This document shows positions 36,560-46,197 of a DNA stretch of 64,000 bases, one piece after another. The notes beneath the pieces were generated by a model. That model was not told the origin of the DNA, searched no databases, and was given only the letters and a program-made list of their open reading frames with translations. This DNA is from Phytopseudomonas dryadis (GTDB lineage Bacteria > Pseudomonadota > Gammaproteobacteria > Pseudomonadales > Pseudomonadaceae): contig NZ_QJUM01000025.1 of the NCBI RefSeq assembly GCF_004327355.1, forward strand, positions 36,014 through 100,013. The letters run 5' to 3'. How positions within the stretch are numbered: position 1 is the first letter of the stretch; the number at the start of each line of letters is the position of its first letter. Both the position numbers and the translations under genes were made by a program.

Positions 36560-37795
36560 CTATCCTTGCGCCCGACACCATTGTGCGGGGTCGCTGGCGC
36601 GGCCCTGCTGGCGAATCGCGAAATACAGGGCCGGGGTGTCCTGGCCGCCACTGGTGCCGACCGTAGCGATCGGCTCGCCGGCCTTGACAATGTCACCGGC
36701 ATCCTTGAGCAGGCTCTGGTTGTGCCCGTACAGGGTCAGGTAGCCGTTGCCATGGTCGAGAATGACCAGAAGCCCGGCTCCGCGCAACCAGTCGGCGAAG
36801 ACCACGCGACCACCGTGCACGGCGCGCACCTGGCTGCCGGCCGAGGCGCCGATCAGCACACCGTCCCATTTAGTCCGAGCGTCTTCGCCGCGCGGGGTTC
36901 CATATCTCGCCACCAGGCGACCGTCGACCGGCCACGGCAGCTTGCCCTTGGCACTGGCGAACGGGCCGCCATAGACCGCGCCGGAGCTGACCAGCGGACC
37001 ACCGGCGGGGCGGCTCTCGCGGGGTTTTTCGCGGGCGGCGGCGAGGGCGCGCTGGCGTTCCTGCTCGGCTTCGCGGGCCTGGCGGGCCAGGGTTTCCTCG
37101 ATGGTCTTGAGCACGCGGCCGAGGTTGGCCTGATCCTGCTGGCGCGCCTTGAGGCGCTGATCGCGGGCGGCGTAATCCTTGTTCAGCCTGGCCAGCGCCA
37201 GCTGGCGTTCCTTGCGCACCTCGGCCAGTTCGGCCTTGCGGCTGTCCAGCGCGCTTTTCTGCGCCTGCAGCCGCTCCTGCTGCCGGCTGATGTCCTGTTC
37301 GACGTTGGCCAGTTGCCGCAGGGTCTCGTTGAACGCCGACAGTTGCTCCATGCGCGCATCGGCCAAGTAATCGTAATAGGTCAGCGTGCGCGAGAATTTT
37401 TCCGGATTCTGCTGGTTGAGCAACAGCTTGAGGTACTCCTGGCGGCCGCTCTGGTAGGCGGCGCGGGCCTGGATGCCGATCAGTCGCTGTTGTTCAAGGC
37501 GCGCGCCCTGGAGTTTTTTTTTCTCCTGGTCGAGGCGCTTGATTTCCTCTTCGCTCTTCTGCAGCTCGTTCTGCAGGCCTTTGACCTGTTTCTCCAACTG
37601 GCCCATTTCGGTTTCGGTGGCCTGCAGCTGTTTCTGCACGCCGGATTTGTCCTGCTGCAGTTTTTCCAACAGCTTTTTCAGCTCGGCCACGTCGGCGCGC
37701 GCCGCTTCCAGCTGTTTTTGCGTGTCGGCTTTCTGATCGGCAAAGGCCGGGGTCAGCAGGCAGGCGAGAAGAATCAGGGCGAGGGCACGAAACAT
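36560..37795 (-). CDS. envC: Murein hydrolase activator, EnvC-like (M23 fold)
   Basis: 411 aa. Signal peptide MFRALALILLACLLTPAFA, two long coiled-coil segments (about 20-260), then a LytM/M23 domain. Metal ligands are degenerate: the HxxxD motif reads KWDGVLIGA, and the final LHFEIR-type motif reads LYFAIR, so it should not be a peptidase itself but an activator of division amidases, as EnvC is. It sits 32 bp upstream of ctpA in one transcription unit. Confidence 0.92.
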   Translation of the reverse strand: MFRALALILLACLLTPAFADQKADTQKQLEAARADVAELKKLLEKLQQDKSGVQKQLQATETEMGQLEKQVKGLQNELQKSEEEIKRLDQEKKKLQGARLEQQRLIGIQARAAYQSGRQEYLKLLLNQQNPEKFSRTLTYYDYLADARMEQLSAFNETLRQLANVEQDISRQQERLQAQKSALDSRKAELAEVRKERQLALARLNKDYAARDQRLKARQQDQANLGRVLKTIEETLARQAREAEQERQRALAAAREKPRESRPAGGPLVSSGAVYGGPFASAKGKLPWPVDGRLVARYGTPRGEDARTKWDGVLIGASAGSQVRAVHGGRVVFADWLRGAGLLVILDHGNGYLTLYGHNQSLLKDAGDIVKAGEPIATVGTSGGQDTPALYFAIRQQGRASDPAQWCRAQG

Positions 37796-37848
37796 GGGGC
37801 AGGCGATACCTGGCGGGGAACCTGCCTAGTATGCCCGTGGCGCGGGGC

Positions 37849-37889
37849 AAAAAAAACGCCCTGGGTCGCGAATGCCGACCCAAGGCGTT
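37849..37889 (-). terminator. Terminator after the SDR gene
   Basis: On the minus strand, AACGCCTTGGGTCG pairs with CGACCCAGGGCGTT and is followed by a run of eight T. It lies just past the stop at 37909. Confidence 0.85.
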
Positions 37890-37908
37890 CGGCGGTGTCC
37901 CAACGGGG

Positions 37909-38805
37909 TCAAAGCATCTCGTGCTCGATCCACTGCAGCACCGACGAGTGGCCTGGCGCCCAGCCGAGCAGGCGGCGCGCGCGCTCACCGCGTACCCGGC
38001 TGTTGGAGCCCAGGCCGTAGTTGGCCATCTCGTAGCCCCACTCGGCTTCGGCCTGGGCCAGCGGCCAGTCCTGGGCTTCACCGAGCTGCAGGGCGCGGGC
38101 CATGGCGGCGGTCATGTCGCGGAATGCGGCTTCGCCGTTCTCGACGAAGTAGAAGGTGCCGGCCGGGGTTTTCTCCAGGGCCAGCAGGTACAGCGCCACC
38201 ACGTCCTCGATATGCACGTTCGACCAGATGTTCAGGCCGCGGCCGACATGCCGGACCACGCCGGACTTGCGGGCCTGCCGCAACAGGCGTGGCAGTTGTA
38301 CGCTTTCCCGTGGCAGGCCGAGGGCGTGGCCGTAGATCAGGCTGTTGCACAGCACGGCGCTGCGGACGTCGCGCGAGGCGGCGGCGAGCACCAGGTCGTC
38401 GATGGCCACGCGGGCGGCCTTGTCCGCGGTTGGCGCCGGCAGGTTGTCTTCGTGGACGATCTCGCTCGACGCCGAGTCGCCGCCACAGGCGTCGCCGACG
38501 ATGCTCGAACCGCTGGTATGCAGCAGCACCTTGCCCGAACCGTCCAGGCCTTCGATCAGCGCCTCGACGGCGCCACGGTGGTCGCTGCTGGCGGCATTGA
38601 TCACCGCATCGGCGGCCCGGGCCTGGGCGATCAGCAACTGCCGGTCGTCGAGGCTGCCGAGCAGCGGGGCGATGCCCAGCGCGGCCAGCTCGTCGGCCTG
38701 TTCGGCGCGGCGTACCAGGCCGGTGACGGTGTGGCCGGCGCGAACCAGACCGGTTGCGATGGAGCCGCCGATGTAGCCAGCGGCGCCGGTGACGAAGATG
38801 TTCAT
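37909..38805 (-). CDS. NAD(P)-dependent epimerase/dehydratase (extended SDR)
   Basis: 298 aa. Rossmann motif MNIFVTGAAGYIGGSIATGLVRAGH at the N-terminus and a Tyr-containing active-site region NSLIYGHALG; the Lys of a classical YxxxK is not obvious. It resembles NAD-dependent nucleoside-sugar-epimerase-type proteins of unknown substrate common in proteobacteria. It is monocistronic with its own terminator and is not in the adjacent backbone operons. Confidence 0.85.
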   Translation of the reverse strand: MNIFVTGAAGYIGGSIATGLVRAGHTVTGLVRRAEQADELAALGIAPLLGSLDDRQLLIAQARAADAVINAASSDHRGAVEALIEGLDGSGKVLLHTSGSSIVGDACGGDSASSEIVHEDNLPAPTADKAARVAIDDLVLAAASRDVRSAVLCNSLIYGHALGLPRESVQLPRLLRQARKSGVVRHVGRGLNIWSNVHIEDVVALYLLALEKTPAGTFYFVENGEAAFRDMTAAMARALQLGEAQDWPLAQAEAEWGYEMANYGLGSNSRVRGERARRLLGWAPGHSSVLQWIEHEML

Positions 38806-38910
38806 GGGCGTTCTCCTGAATGGGCCGCCAGTATGGGCAGCGCCGGCGCGGCGAGTAACCGGCCGCGGCTCAAATCAGAATTGCCCCGGGAGCAAGAGTA
38901 GTCCTGAAAG

Positions 38911-38931
38911 GAAAAGGCCCCGGCAGGGGCC
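38911..38931 (-). terminator. Terminator candidate downstream of gpmI
   Basis: On the minus strand GGCCCC-TGCC-GGGGCC is followed by TTTTCC. It lies 214 bp past the gpmI stop, beyond the REP pair. Confidence 0.6.
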
Positions 38932-38965
38932 TGGATAAGCTTTTTTAGCAGGAACAGGGCCGCCC

Positions 38966-39058
38966 GTGCGGGAGCGTCGTCCCCGGCGCGATGCGATGGC
39001 GGCCCTCCGACAAAATCCGTGGCGCGAGCCGCAATCGCCGCGGGGGCGCGGCTCCCAC
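38966..39058. repeat. REP-type inverted pair D
   Basis: GTGCGGGAGCGTCGTCC at the left and GGGGGCGCGGCTCCCAC at the right, with inner GGCGCGATGCGATGGCGG and CGAGCCGCAATCGCCGC. Same family as pairs at 28639, 28842, 29047 and 48102. Confidence 0.85.
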
Positions 39059-39144
39059 AGAGCCAGGAGAAACCGCCGTTTGGCGGGCCACATGCTCGAC
39101 TGGCTGGCAGTAGGCAGGGGCTTCGGGCGACGCCGCTCATCCCC

Positions 39145-40680
39145 TCATTTCAGGGTGACGATGCTGGTGCCGGTCATTTCCTGCGGGATGGGCAGGCCCA
39201 TGAGGGTCAGCATGGTCGGCGCCACATCGGCCAGCACACCGCCTTCGCGGATGCTGACGTCGCGCTTGCCGACATAGATGAACGGCACCGGCTCGCAGGT
39301 GTGGGCCGTGTGCGCCTGGCCGGTGTCCTCGTCTTCCATCTGTTCGACGTTGCCGTGATCGGCGGTGAGCAGCGCTTCGCCGCCGACCTTGTCCAGCGCC
39401 TCGACGATGCGCCCGACGCACTGATCCAGGCATTCGACCGCGGCCACGGCCGCCTCGAACACGCCGGTGTGGCCGACCATGTCGCCATTGGCATAGTTGA
39501 CTACGATGACGTCGTAACGCTGGTTCTCGATGGCGTCGACGATCTTGTCGGTGACCTCGGGGGCGCTCATCTGCGGCTGCAGGTCATAGGTGGCGACGTT
39601 CGGCGAGGGGATGAGGATGCGTTCCTCGCCGGGAAAGGGCTCTTCGCGGCCGCCGGAGAAGAAGAAGGTGACGTGGGCGTATTTCTCGGTCTCGGCGATG
39701 CGCAGCTGGGTCTTGCCGTTGTTGGCCAGGTATTCGCCGAGCACGTTGACCAGCGGCTCGGGCTTGAAGGCGCTGGGCGTGTCGATGCTCGCCGCGTACT
39801 GGGTGAGCATGACGAAGCCGGCGGTCTGCGGCACCCGGGCGCGTTCGAAGGCATCGAAGCCGGGTTCGACGAAGGCGCGGGTCAGCTCGCGGGCGCGGTC
39901 GGCGCGGAAGTTCATGAACACCACGGCGTCGCCATCCTCGACGCTCACCGGAGCGCCGACCGTGGTGGCCTTGACGAACTCGTCGCTCTCGCCACGGACG
40001 TAGGCCGCTTCCAGGCCGGCGAGCGCCGTCTCGGCGGCGAACTGGCCCTGGCCGGCGGCGATCAGGTTGTAGGCCTGGGCCACGCGATCCCAGCGATTGT
40101 CGCGGTCCATGGCGAAGTAGCGGCCGATCAGCGAGGCGATGCGGCCCTTGCCGAGCCTGGCGAAGGTGGCGTCGAGCAGCTCGATGGAGGCCTGGGCGCT
40201 TTTCGGCGGCGTGTCGCGGCCGTCGAGGAAGGCGTGCAGGTAGATCTTCTGGGCGCCGCGGCGGGCGGCCAGTTCAGCCATGGCGACCAGGTGATCCTGG
40301 TGGCTGTGCACGCCGCCGTCGGAGAGCAGGCCGAGAATGTGCACGGCCTTGCCGGCGTTCACCGCCTTGTCCACGGCGCCGGCGATCGCGGCGTTGTCGA
40401 AGAATTCGCCGTCGCGGATCGCCTTGGTCACGCGGGTGAAGTCCTGATACACCACGCGCCCGGCGCCCAGGTTCATGTGACCGACCTCGGAGTTGCCCAT
40501 CTGCCCGTCGGGCAGGCCCACGTCCATGCCGCTGCCGGAGATCAGCCCATGGGGCCGGGTGGCCAGCAGGCGGTCGTAGACCGGGGTGCTGGCGGCGAAG
40601 ATGGCGTTGTACTCGGGGGTGTCGCTGTGGCCGAAGCCGTCGAGGATGATCAGAACCAAGGGTTTGGGCGCTGCGCTCAT
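39145..40680 (-). CDS. gpmI: 2,3-bisphosphoglycerate-independent phosphoglycerate mutase
   Basis: 511 aa from the ATG at 40680 (MSAAPKPLVLIILDGFG), the family length. ATGs at 40725 and 40803 would add non-homologous residues. Mn2+ and phospho-Ser regions: LIILDGFGHSD and DGQMGNSEVGHMNLGAGR (catalytic Ser), HGDNDHG-like cluster TADHGNVEQM and HTCEPVPFIY. It interconverts 3- and 2-phosphoglycerate in glycolysis and gluconeogenesis. It is divergent from the rhodanese-grxC-secB genes. Confidence 0.96.
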   Translation of the reverse strand: MSAAPKPLVLIILDGFGHSDTPEYNAIFAASTPVYDRLLATRPHGLISGSGMDVGLPDGQMGNSEVGHMNLGAGRVVYQDFTRVTKAIRDGEFFDNAAIAGAVDKAVNAGKAVHILGLLSDGGVHSHQDHLVAMAELAARRGAQKIYLHAFLDGRDTPPKSAQASIELLDATFARLGKGRIASLIGRYFAMDRDNRWDRVAQAYNLIAAGQGQFAAETALAGLEAAYVRGESDEFVKATTVGAPVSVEDGDAVVFMNFRADRARELTRAFVEPGFDAFERARVPQTAGFVMLTQYAASIDTPSAFKPEPLVNVLGEYLANNGKTQLRIAETEKYAHVTFFFSGGREEPFPGEERILIPSPNVATYDLQPQMSAPEVTDKIVDAIENQRYDVIVVNYANGDMVGHTGVFEAAVAAVECLDQCVGRIVEALDKVGGEALLTADHGNVEQMEDEDTGQAHTAHTCEPVPFIYVGKRDVSIREGGVLADVAPTMLTLMGLPIPQEMTGTSIVTLK

Positions 40681-40826
40681 ACTGGGCTCGCTCTGCTTGA
40701 GGGACACATGGAAAAGATCAGACATTCTACGACCAAGGAAAGATCCCGTCACCGCCGTACGGCCTTTGGAGGGACTCTCGTGGCTGTGTATACTGGCCGG
40801 CATTTTACCGTCCCCGGAACCGCGTG

Positions 40827-41240
40827 ATGCTTGCCAACCTCATTGAATTCGCCACCACCCACTTCGTACTCAGCGGGCTGTTCGTCATCATCCTGGCGCT
40901 GCTGATCTTCACCGAGCTGCGCAAGGGCGGCCAGAGCCTGAGCAGCCGCGAGCTGACCGCGCTGATCAACAGCGAGCAAGGCGTGGTGATCGATGTGCGC
41001 AACAAGAAGGACTTCGCCGCCGGCCATATCGTCGGCGCCCTGCACATTCCTTACGACAAGCTGGCTTCGCGGATCGGCGAGCTGGAGAAGCACAAGGCCA
41101 AGACGCTGATCGTCGTCGATGCCCTCGGCCAGCAGGCCGGCAGCGCCGCCCGCGAACTGAAGAAGGCCGGTTTCACCGCCGCCAAGCTGTCCGGCGGCAT
41201 CGCCACCTGGCGCGGCGACAATCTGCCCGTGGTGAAGTGA
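40827..41240 (+). CDS. Membrane-anchored rhodanese-like protein
   Basis: 137 aa from the ATG at 40827 (an overlapping GTG lies at 40824). One N-terminal membrane helix (FVLSGLFVIILALLIFTEL) then a rhodanese domain (VVIDVRNKKDFAAGHIVGALHIPYD, GGIATWRGDNLPV). The catalytic-loop position reads LIVVDALGQQAGSA with no Cys, so sulfurtransferase activity is doubtful. Its place just before grxC and secB is conserved in Pseudomonas. Confidence 0.9.
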   Translation: MLANLIEFATTHFVLSGLFVIILALLIFTELRKGGQSLSSRELTALINSEQGVVIDVRNKKDFAAGHIVGALHIPYDKLASRIGELEKHKAKTLIVVDALGQQAGSAARELKKAGFTAAKLSGGIATWRGDNLPVVK

Positions 41241-41241
41241 C

Positions 41242-41496
41242 ATGGCCGACGTCGTCATCTACTCCAGCGACTGGTGCCCCTACTGCATTCGCGCCAAGCA
41301 GTTGCTCACGCACAAGGGCGTGCCGTTCGACGAGATCCGTGTCGACGGCAAGCCCGATCTGCGTGCCGAGATGACGCGCAAGGCCGGCCGCACCTCGGTG
41401 CCGCAGATCTGGATCGGCAGCGCCCATGTGGGTGGCTGCGACGAGCTCTACGCCCTGGAGCGCGCCGGCAAGCTCGATGCGTTGCTCGGCGCCTGA
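41242..41496 (+). CDS. grxC: Glutaredoxin 3
   Basis: 84 aa, the normal length. The active site is SDWCPYCIRAKQLL, with TSVPQIWIGSAHVGGCDEL for glutathione binding. It reduces disulfides with glutathione. It starts one base after the rhodanese stop and is followed by secB 44 bp later, so the three form an operon. Confidence 0.97.
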   Translation: MADVVIYSSDWCPYCIRAKQLLTHKGVPFDEIRVDGKPDLRAEMTRKAGRTSVPQIWIGSAHVGGCDELYALERAGKLDALLGA

Positions 41497-41540
41497 TTCA
41501 ACAACCCTCATCCTCAGTCCATACAGCAGAAGGCTTTGCC

Positions 41541-42008
41541 ATGACCGAACAAGCTAGCGGTGCCGCCCAAGGCGAGCAGACCCCCCAGTTCTCCCTGCAG
41601 CGCATCTACGTGCGCGACCTCTCCTTCGAGGCGCCGAAGAGCCCGGAAATCTTCCGTCAGGAGTGGACGCCGAGCGTGGCCATGGATCTCAACACCCGGC
41701 AGAAAGCGCTCGATGGCGATTTCCACGAAGTGGTGCTGACTCTCTCGGTCACCGTGAAGAATGGTGAGGAAACCGCGTTCATCGCCGAAGTCCAGCAGGC
41801 CGGTATCTTCCTGATCAAGGGCCTGGACGCAGCCTCCATGAGCCACACCCTGGGCGCGTTCTGCCCGAACATCCTGTTCCCCTATGCCCGCGAAACCCTG
41901 GACAGCCTGGTGGTGCGCGGCTCGTTCCCGGCGCTGATGCTGGCCCCGGTGAACTTCGATGCGCTGTACGCCCAGGAACTGCAACGTCAGCAGCAGGCGG
42001 CCAACTGA
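41541..42008 (+). CDS. secB: Protein-export chaperone SecB
   Basis: 155 aa. Core motifs FSLQRIYVRDLSFEAPKSPEIF and LGAFCPNILFPYARETLDSLVVRGSFP are diagnostic. It is a tetrameric chaperone that keeps preproteins unfolded and passes them to SecA. It ends the rhodanese-grxC-secB unit and is followed by a terminator. Confidence 0.98.
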   Translation: MTEQASGAAQGEQTPQFSLQRIYVRDLSFEAPKSPEIFRQEWTPSVAMDLNTRQKALDGDFHEVVLTLSVTVKNGEETAFIAEVQQAGIFLIKGLDAASMSHTLGAFCPNILFPYARETLDSLVVRGSFPALMLAPVNFDALYAQELQRQQQAAN

Positions 42009-42031
42009 GTCGTCAGTCGTTGCAGAAAGAG

Positions 42032-42052
42032 CGCCCTTCGGGGCGTTTTTTT
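42032..42052 (+). terminator. Rho-independent terminator after secB
   Basis: CGCCC-TTCG-GGGCG followed by seven T, 24 bp past the secB stop. The TTCG tetraloop is a typical stable loop. Confidence 0.9.
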
Positions 42053-42054
42053 AT

Positions 42055-42315
42055 GAAAAGACAAAAGCCGATAAAAGCCGATAAAAGCGCTTGAGGCTGA
42101 AGGCTGGACGAAAAAGCCTGGTAGCCCGGGTCGAGCGCAGCGACACCCGGGAAGGGGTCACCTGGGTATCGCTGCGCTCAACCCAGGCTACGGGGTAGAA
42201 GCCGATAAAGGCGCTAAAGGCTGAAGGCTGAACGAAAAAGCTTGATGGTGGCGAGGCCCGACCAAAACCCTGTCCAGCCTCCAGCCTCCAGCCTCCAGCC
42301 TCCAGCCTCCAGCTT
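42055..42315. repeat. Composite intergenic repeat, copy 2
   Basis: Same module order as 15655-15940: heptad arm (TTGAGGCTGAAGGCTGGAC), 71-bp palindrome 42121-42191 (GTAGCCCGGG... to ...CTAC), second heptad arm, then five CCAGCCT copies (42274-42308) and a degenerate sixth that runs up to the trmL stop codon. Confidence 0.85.
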
Positions 42316-42779
42316 CAAAGCGCCGTGCTGAATCCGTTTTGCCGCCACGCCTCATACACGGCGACCGCCACGGTATTGGACAGATTGAGGCTGCGGCAGC
42401 CTTCGCGCATGGGCAGGCGCACCCGTCGCTCGGGGGGCAGGGCGTTGCGCACCTCCTCGGGCAGGCCACGGCTTTCCGGGCCGAACAGAAAGGCATCGCC
42501 GGGCTGGTAGCGCACTTCATGGAAGGGTTGCGAGCCCTTGGTGGTGAAGGCGAACAGCCGTGGCTGGCCAAGGCTGTCGAGGCAGCTCGGCAGGCTGGTG
42601 TGGCGCTGCAGGGTGGCGTATTCGTGGTAGTCCAGCCCGGCCCGTCGCAGGCGCTTGTCGTCCAGCTCGAAGCCCAGCGGTTCGATCAGGTGCAGGTGGC
42701 AGCCGCTATTGGCGCAGAGCCTGATAATGTTGCCGGTGTTGGGCGGAATTTCCGGTTGAAAAAGGATTACATGGAACAT
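42315..42779 (-). CDS. trmL: tRNA (cytidine(34)-2'-O)-methyltransferase TrmL
   Basis: 154 aa from the ATG at 42779, giving MFHVILFQPEIPPNTGNIIRL, the invariant start of TrmL; the frame stays open far upstream but through unrelated repeats. SPOUT knot motifs FGPESRGLPEEV and LPMREGCRSLNLSNTVAVAVYE bind SAM. It methylates the wobble base of tRNA-Leu isoacceptors. It is divergent from the next gene with start codons sharing two bases. Confidence 0.96.
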   Translation of the reverse strand: MFHVILFQPEIPPNTGNIIRLCANSGCHLHLIEPLGFELDDKRLRRAGLDYHEYATLQRHTSLPSCLDSLGQPRLFAFTTKGSQPFHEVRYQPGDAFLFGPESRGLPEEVRNALPPERRVRLPMREGCRSLNLSNTVAVAVYEAWRQNGFSTAL

Positions 42780-43218
42780 GCACGGCTCCGAGCCAGAAGA
42801 CGGCCCGTATTCTACGCCCGATAAGCCGCCAAGGCCGCGCCCCTGGGTGCGGGTGATCGGCTCGCTGGCGCTGTTCGGCTTTCTCGTCGGCCTGATGATC
42901 GGCCGCCTGTTCCACCCGCCGGCGCTGCACATGAAAGAGGTGGTGGCGGAGGACGACCGCGTGCTGCTGTGGTTCAACGTCGAGCCACAGGTGCGCGTCA
43001 GCGATTTCCATGGCGCGTTCGTGTTGCGTTTCGAGGGGTTGGGGCGCGAGCAGCAGGGCCAACTGCAGGTGGCCGGCAAGGCCGCCAACTGGCGCGTGCA
43101 GCGTGATGGGAGGGAATTGGAGTTGCGTGTCCTGGCGGCCCGTCCCCTGCGCGGCGAGTGGAATGCCGAGGAAGTCGATGGTCGCTGGCGCCTGACGATT
43201 CGTCTGGCGCCGCGGTAG
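42778..43218 (+). CDS. Hypothetical single-span membrane protein
   Basis: 146 aa. A proline/charged N-terminus precedes one membrane helix (VIGSLALFGFLVGLMIGRLF, about residues 25-45) and a beta-rich domain of about 95 residues facing the periplasm (VLLWFNVEPQVRVSDFHGAF, RDGRELELRVLAARPLRGEW). Not recognised. Its ATG shares two bases with the trmL start on the other strand, so promoters must lie inside the neighbouring gene or the true start is later; no clear ribosome site supports 42778. Confidence 0.7.
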   Translation: MHGSEPEDGPYSTPDKPPRPRPWVRVIGSLALFGFLVGLMIGRLFHPPALHMKEVVAEDDRVLLWFNVEPQVRVSDFHGAFVLRFEGLGREQQGQLQVAGKAANWRVQRDGRELELRVLAARPLRGEWNAEEVDGRWRLTIRLAPR

Positions 43219-43237
43219 CGGATAAAAGAGGGGGTTA

Positions 43238-43370
43238 CCCGGCCTGCCTGTACCAAGGCCCCCGAAGAAAGAAGGGAGTTCCCGGCCTGCCTGTACCGAG
43301 GCTCCCAAAGTAAAGAGGGGAATCCCCGGCCTGCCTGTACCAAGGTCCCCGAAACTGGGTTGTCTGTACC
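43238..43370. repeat. Degenerate 43-44-bp direct repeats
   Basis: CCCGGCCTGCCTGTACC occurs at 43238, 43281 and 43325, with CAAGG/CGAGG and CCCCGAA-like continuations; a decayed fourth copy (GGGTTGTCTGTACC) ends at 43370. Spacing 43 then 44 bp. Confidence 0.8.
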
Positions 43371-43623
43371 ATTGCAGGTGGCGTGCCAGTTTCTGTTTTT
43401 TTCTGCAGGCCCCGTGATTACTGGCCTCTGGCATGTATGGTCGATGTCTGGCATGCGCGGAGCATGGTCGTGGATGTTCCGCTCGAGTGCATGAGCGCAC
43501 TGCCAGTGCGCCGATCGCGTGCATTTTCATATACCCGGGAAAGGAGCCCCCGGGTATCGCTGCGCTCAACCCAGGCTACGATACCGGGGTGCCTTTCGGT
43601 GGTCGCCGAAGACGACAGGCCAT

Positions 43624-43659
43624 AAAAAACGCCGCGGCCCGGTCGGGGTGCGCGGCGTT
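43624..43659 (-). terminator. Rho-independent terminator after ntrC
   Basis: On the minus strand AACGCCGCG pairs with CGCGGCGTT, followed by TTTTT, 20 bp past the ntrC stop. Confidence 0.85.
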
Positions 43660-43678
43660 CGGTTGTCGCGGCGGCGGA

Positions 43679-45111
<1,433 letters not shown>

Positions 45112-45115
<4 letters not shown>

Positions 45116-46197
45116 GTCGGAGTTGCTCCTTGTTCCAGCGGCAGAAAGATCGAGAACACGGTGTGGCCCGGATGGCTCTCGCATTCGATCAGGCCTTGAT
45201 GCTGACTGATGATGTTCTGGGTGATGGCCAGGCCCAGGCCGGTGCCGTCGGCACGGCCACTGACCATGGGATAGAAGATGGTTTCCTGCAGTTCCTGCGG
45301 GATGCCGGGGCCGTTGTCGATGATCTCGATCTTGGTCACCAGGCGGTGGCGGATATAGCCGATGGTGAACTGGCGCAGGGTGCGCGTGCGCAGGGTGATG
45401 CGACCCTGGCGGAACTCGTGCTTGGAACTGATCGCCTGCATGGCGTTGCGCACGATATTGAGCACGGCCTGGATCATCTGCTCGCGATCGATCATCACGT
45501 CGGGAATGCTCGGGTCGTAGTCGCGCACCAGAATGATGCCACCCTGGCTCTCGGCTTCGACCAGGCTGCCGACGCGCTCCAGCACTTCGTGAACGTTGGT
45601 CATCGCGAGGGAGGGCAGCTTGTTCGAGCCGAGCATGCGGTCGACCAGGTTACGCAGGCGATCGGACTCCTCGATGATGACGTTGGTGTAATCCTTCAGA
45701 CTTTCTTCCGGCAGTTCGCGGGCCAGCAGCTGGGCCGCGCCACGAATGCCGCCCAGCGGATTCTTGATCTCGTGGGCCAGGCCACGCACCAGCAGCTTGG
45801 TGGTTTCCTGCTTGGACAGCTGAGCCTCTTCCTTGGTGATGCGCAGCAGCCGGTCGCGGGGGTGCACCTCGAGCAGGAGCATGGTTTCGCCCCGGCTGAG
45901 CACCGGGGTCACGGCGTAGTCGACGGTGATGCTCTGTCCGGTCTGGGAAGTCAGCACCGCTTCGCGCTTGTTGAATGGATGGGCCTGCGCCACCGCCTGA
46001 CGCAGGGCGCCAAGGGCTTCACTGGACTCGGTGAACAGCTCGCTGATGAACTGGCCGTGGCTGCGCTGACCACTGACGGCCAGCAGCATTTCCGCCGCCG
46101 GGTTCATGTATTCCAGGCGCAGGTCCGCGTTGAGCAGCAGCGTCGCCGTGGTCAGGTTGTCGAGCAGTAAGCGGTGCAGTGCGTCGTTGATGATCAT
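45112..46197 (-). CDS. ntrB: Nitrogen regulation sensor kinase NtrB
   Basis: 361 aa from the ATG at 46197 (MIINDALHRLLLDNLTTATLLL). PAS domain, then HisKA with the phospho-His in RGLAHEIKNPLGGIRGAAQLL and HATPase with DNGPGIPQELQ and GTGLGLAITQNII. It phosphorylates or dephosphorylates NtrC under control of PII. The longer upstream open frame is not similar to NtrB and was excluded. It is co-transcribed with ntrC. Confidence 0.97.

Larger units (their letters stand above)
38806..39144. other. Intergenic stretch with terminator and REP pair
   Basis: 339 bp between the SDR gene and the gpmI stop. It contains a minus-strand terminator (38911-38931) and a REP-type inverted pair (38966-39058). 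No coding frame is convincing. Confidence 0.7.
43219..43678. other. Intergenic stretch with short direct repeats
   Basis: 460 bp. It holds the 43/44-bp direct repeats (43238-43370), a half palindrome CGGGTATCGCTGCGCTCAAC (around 43551-43579, same family as 42121-42191) and the ntrC terminator. No frame is convincing as a gene. Confidence 0.6.

Noticed and set aside
43238..43370. Short CRISPR-like array at the 43-44-bp repeats
   Set aside because: The sequence between the repeated words is itself related from unit to unit, so there are no true spacers.
42315..43454. A 379-aa version of TrmL starting far upstream
   Set aside because: The extra N-terminus is translated from the 43-44-bp repeats and the opposite gene; TrmL homology begins exactly at 42779.
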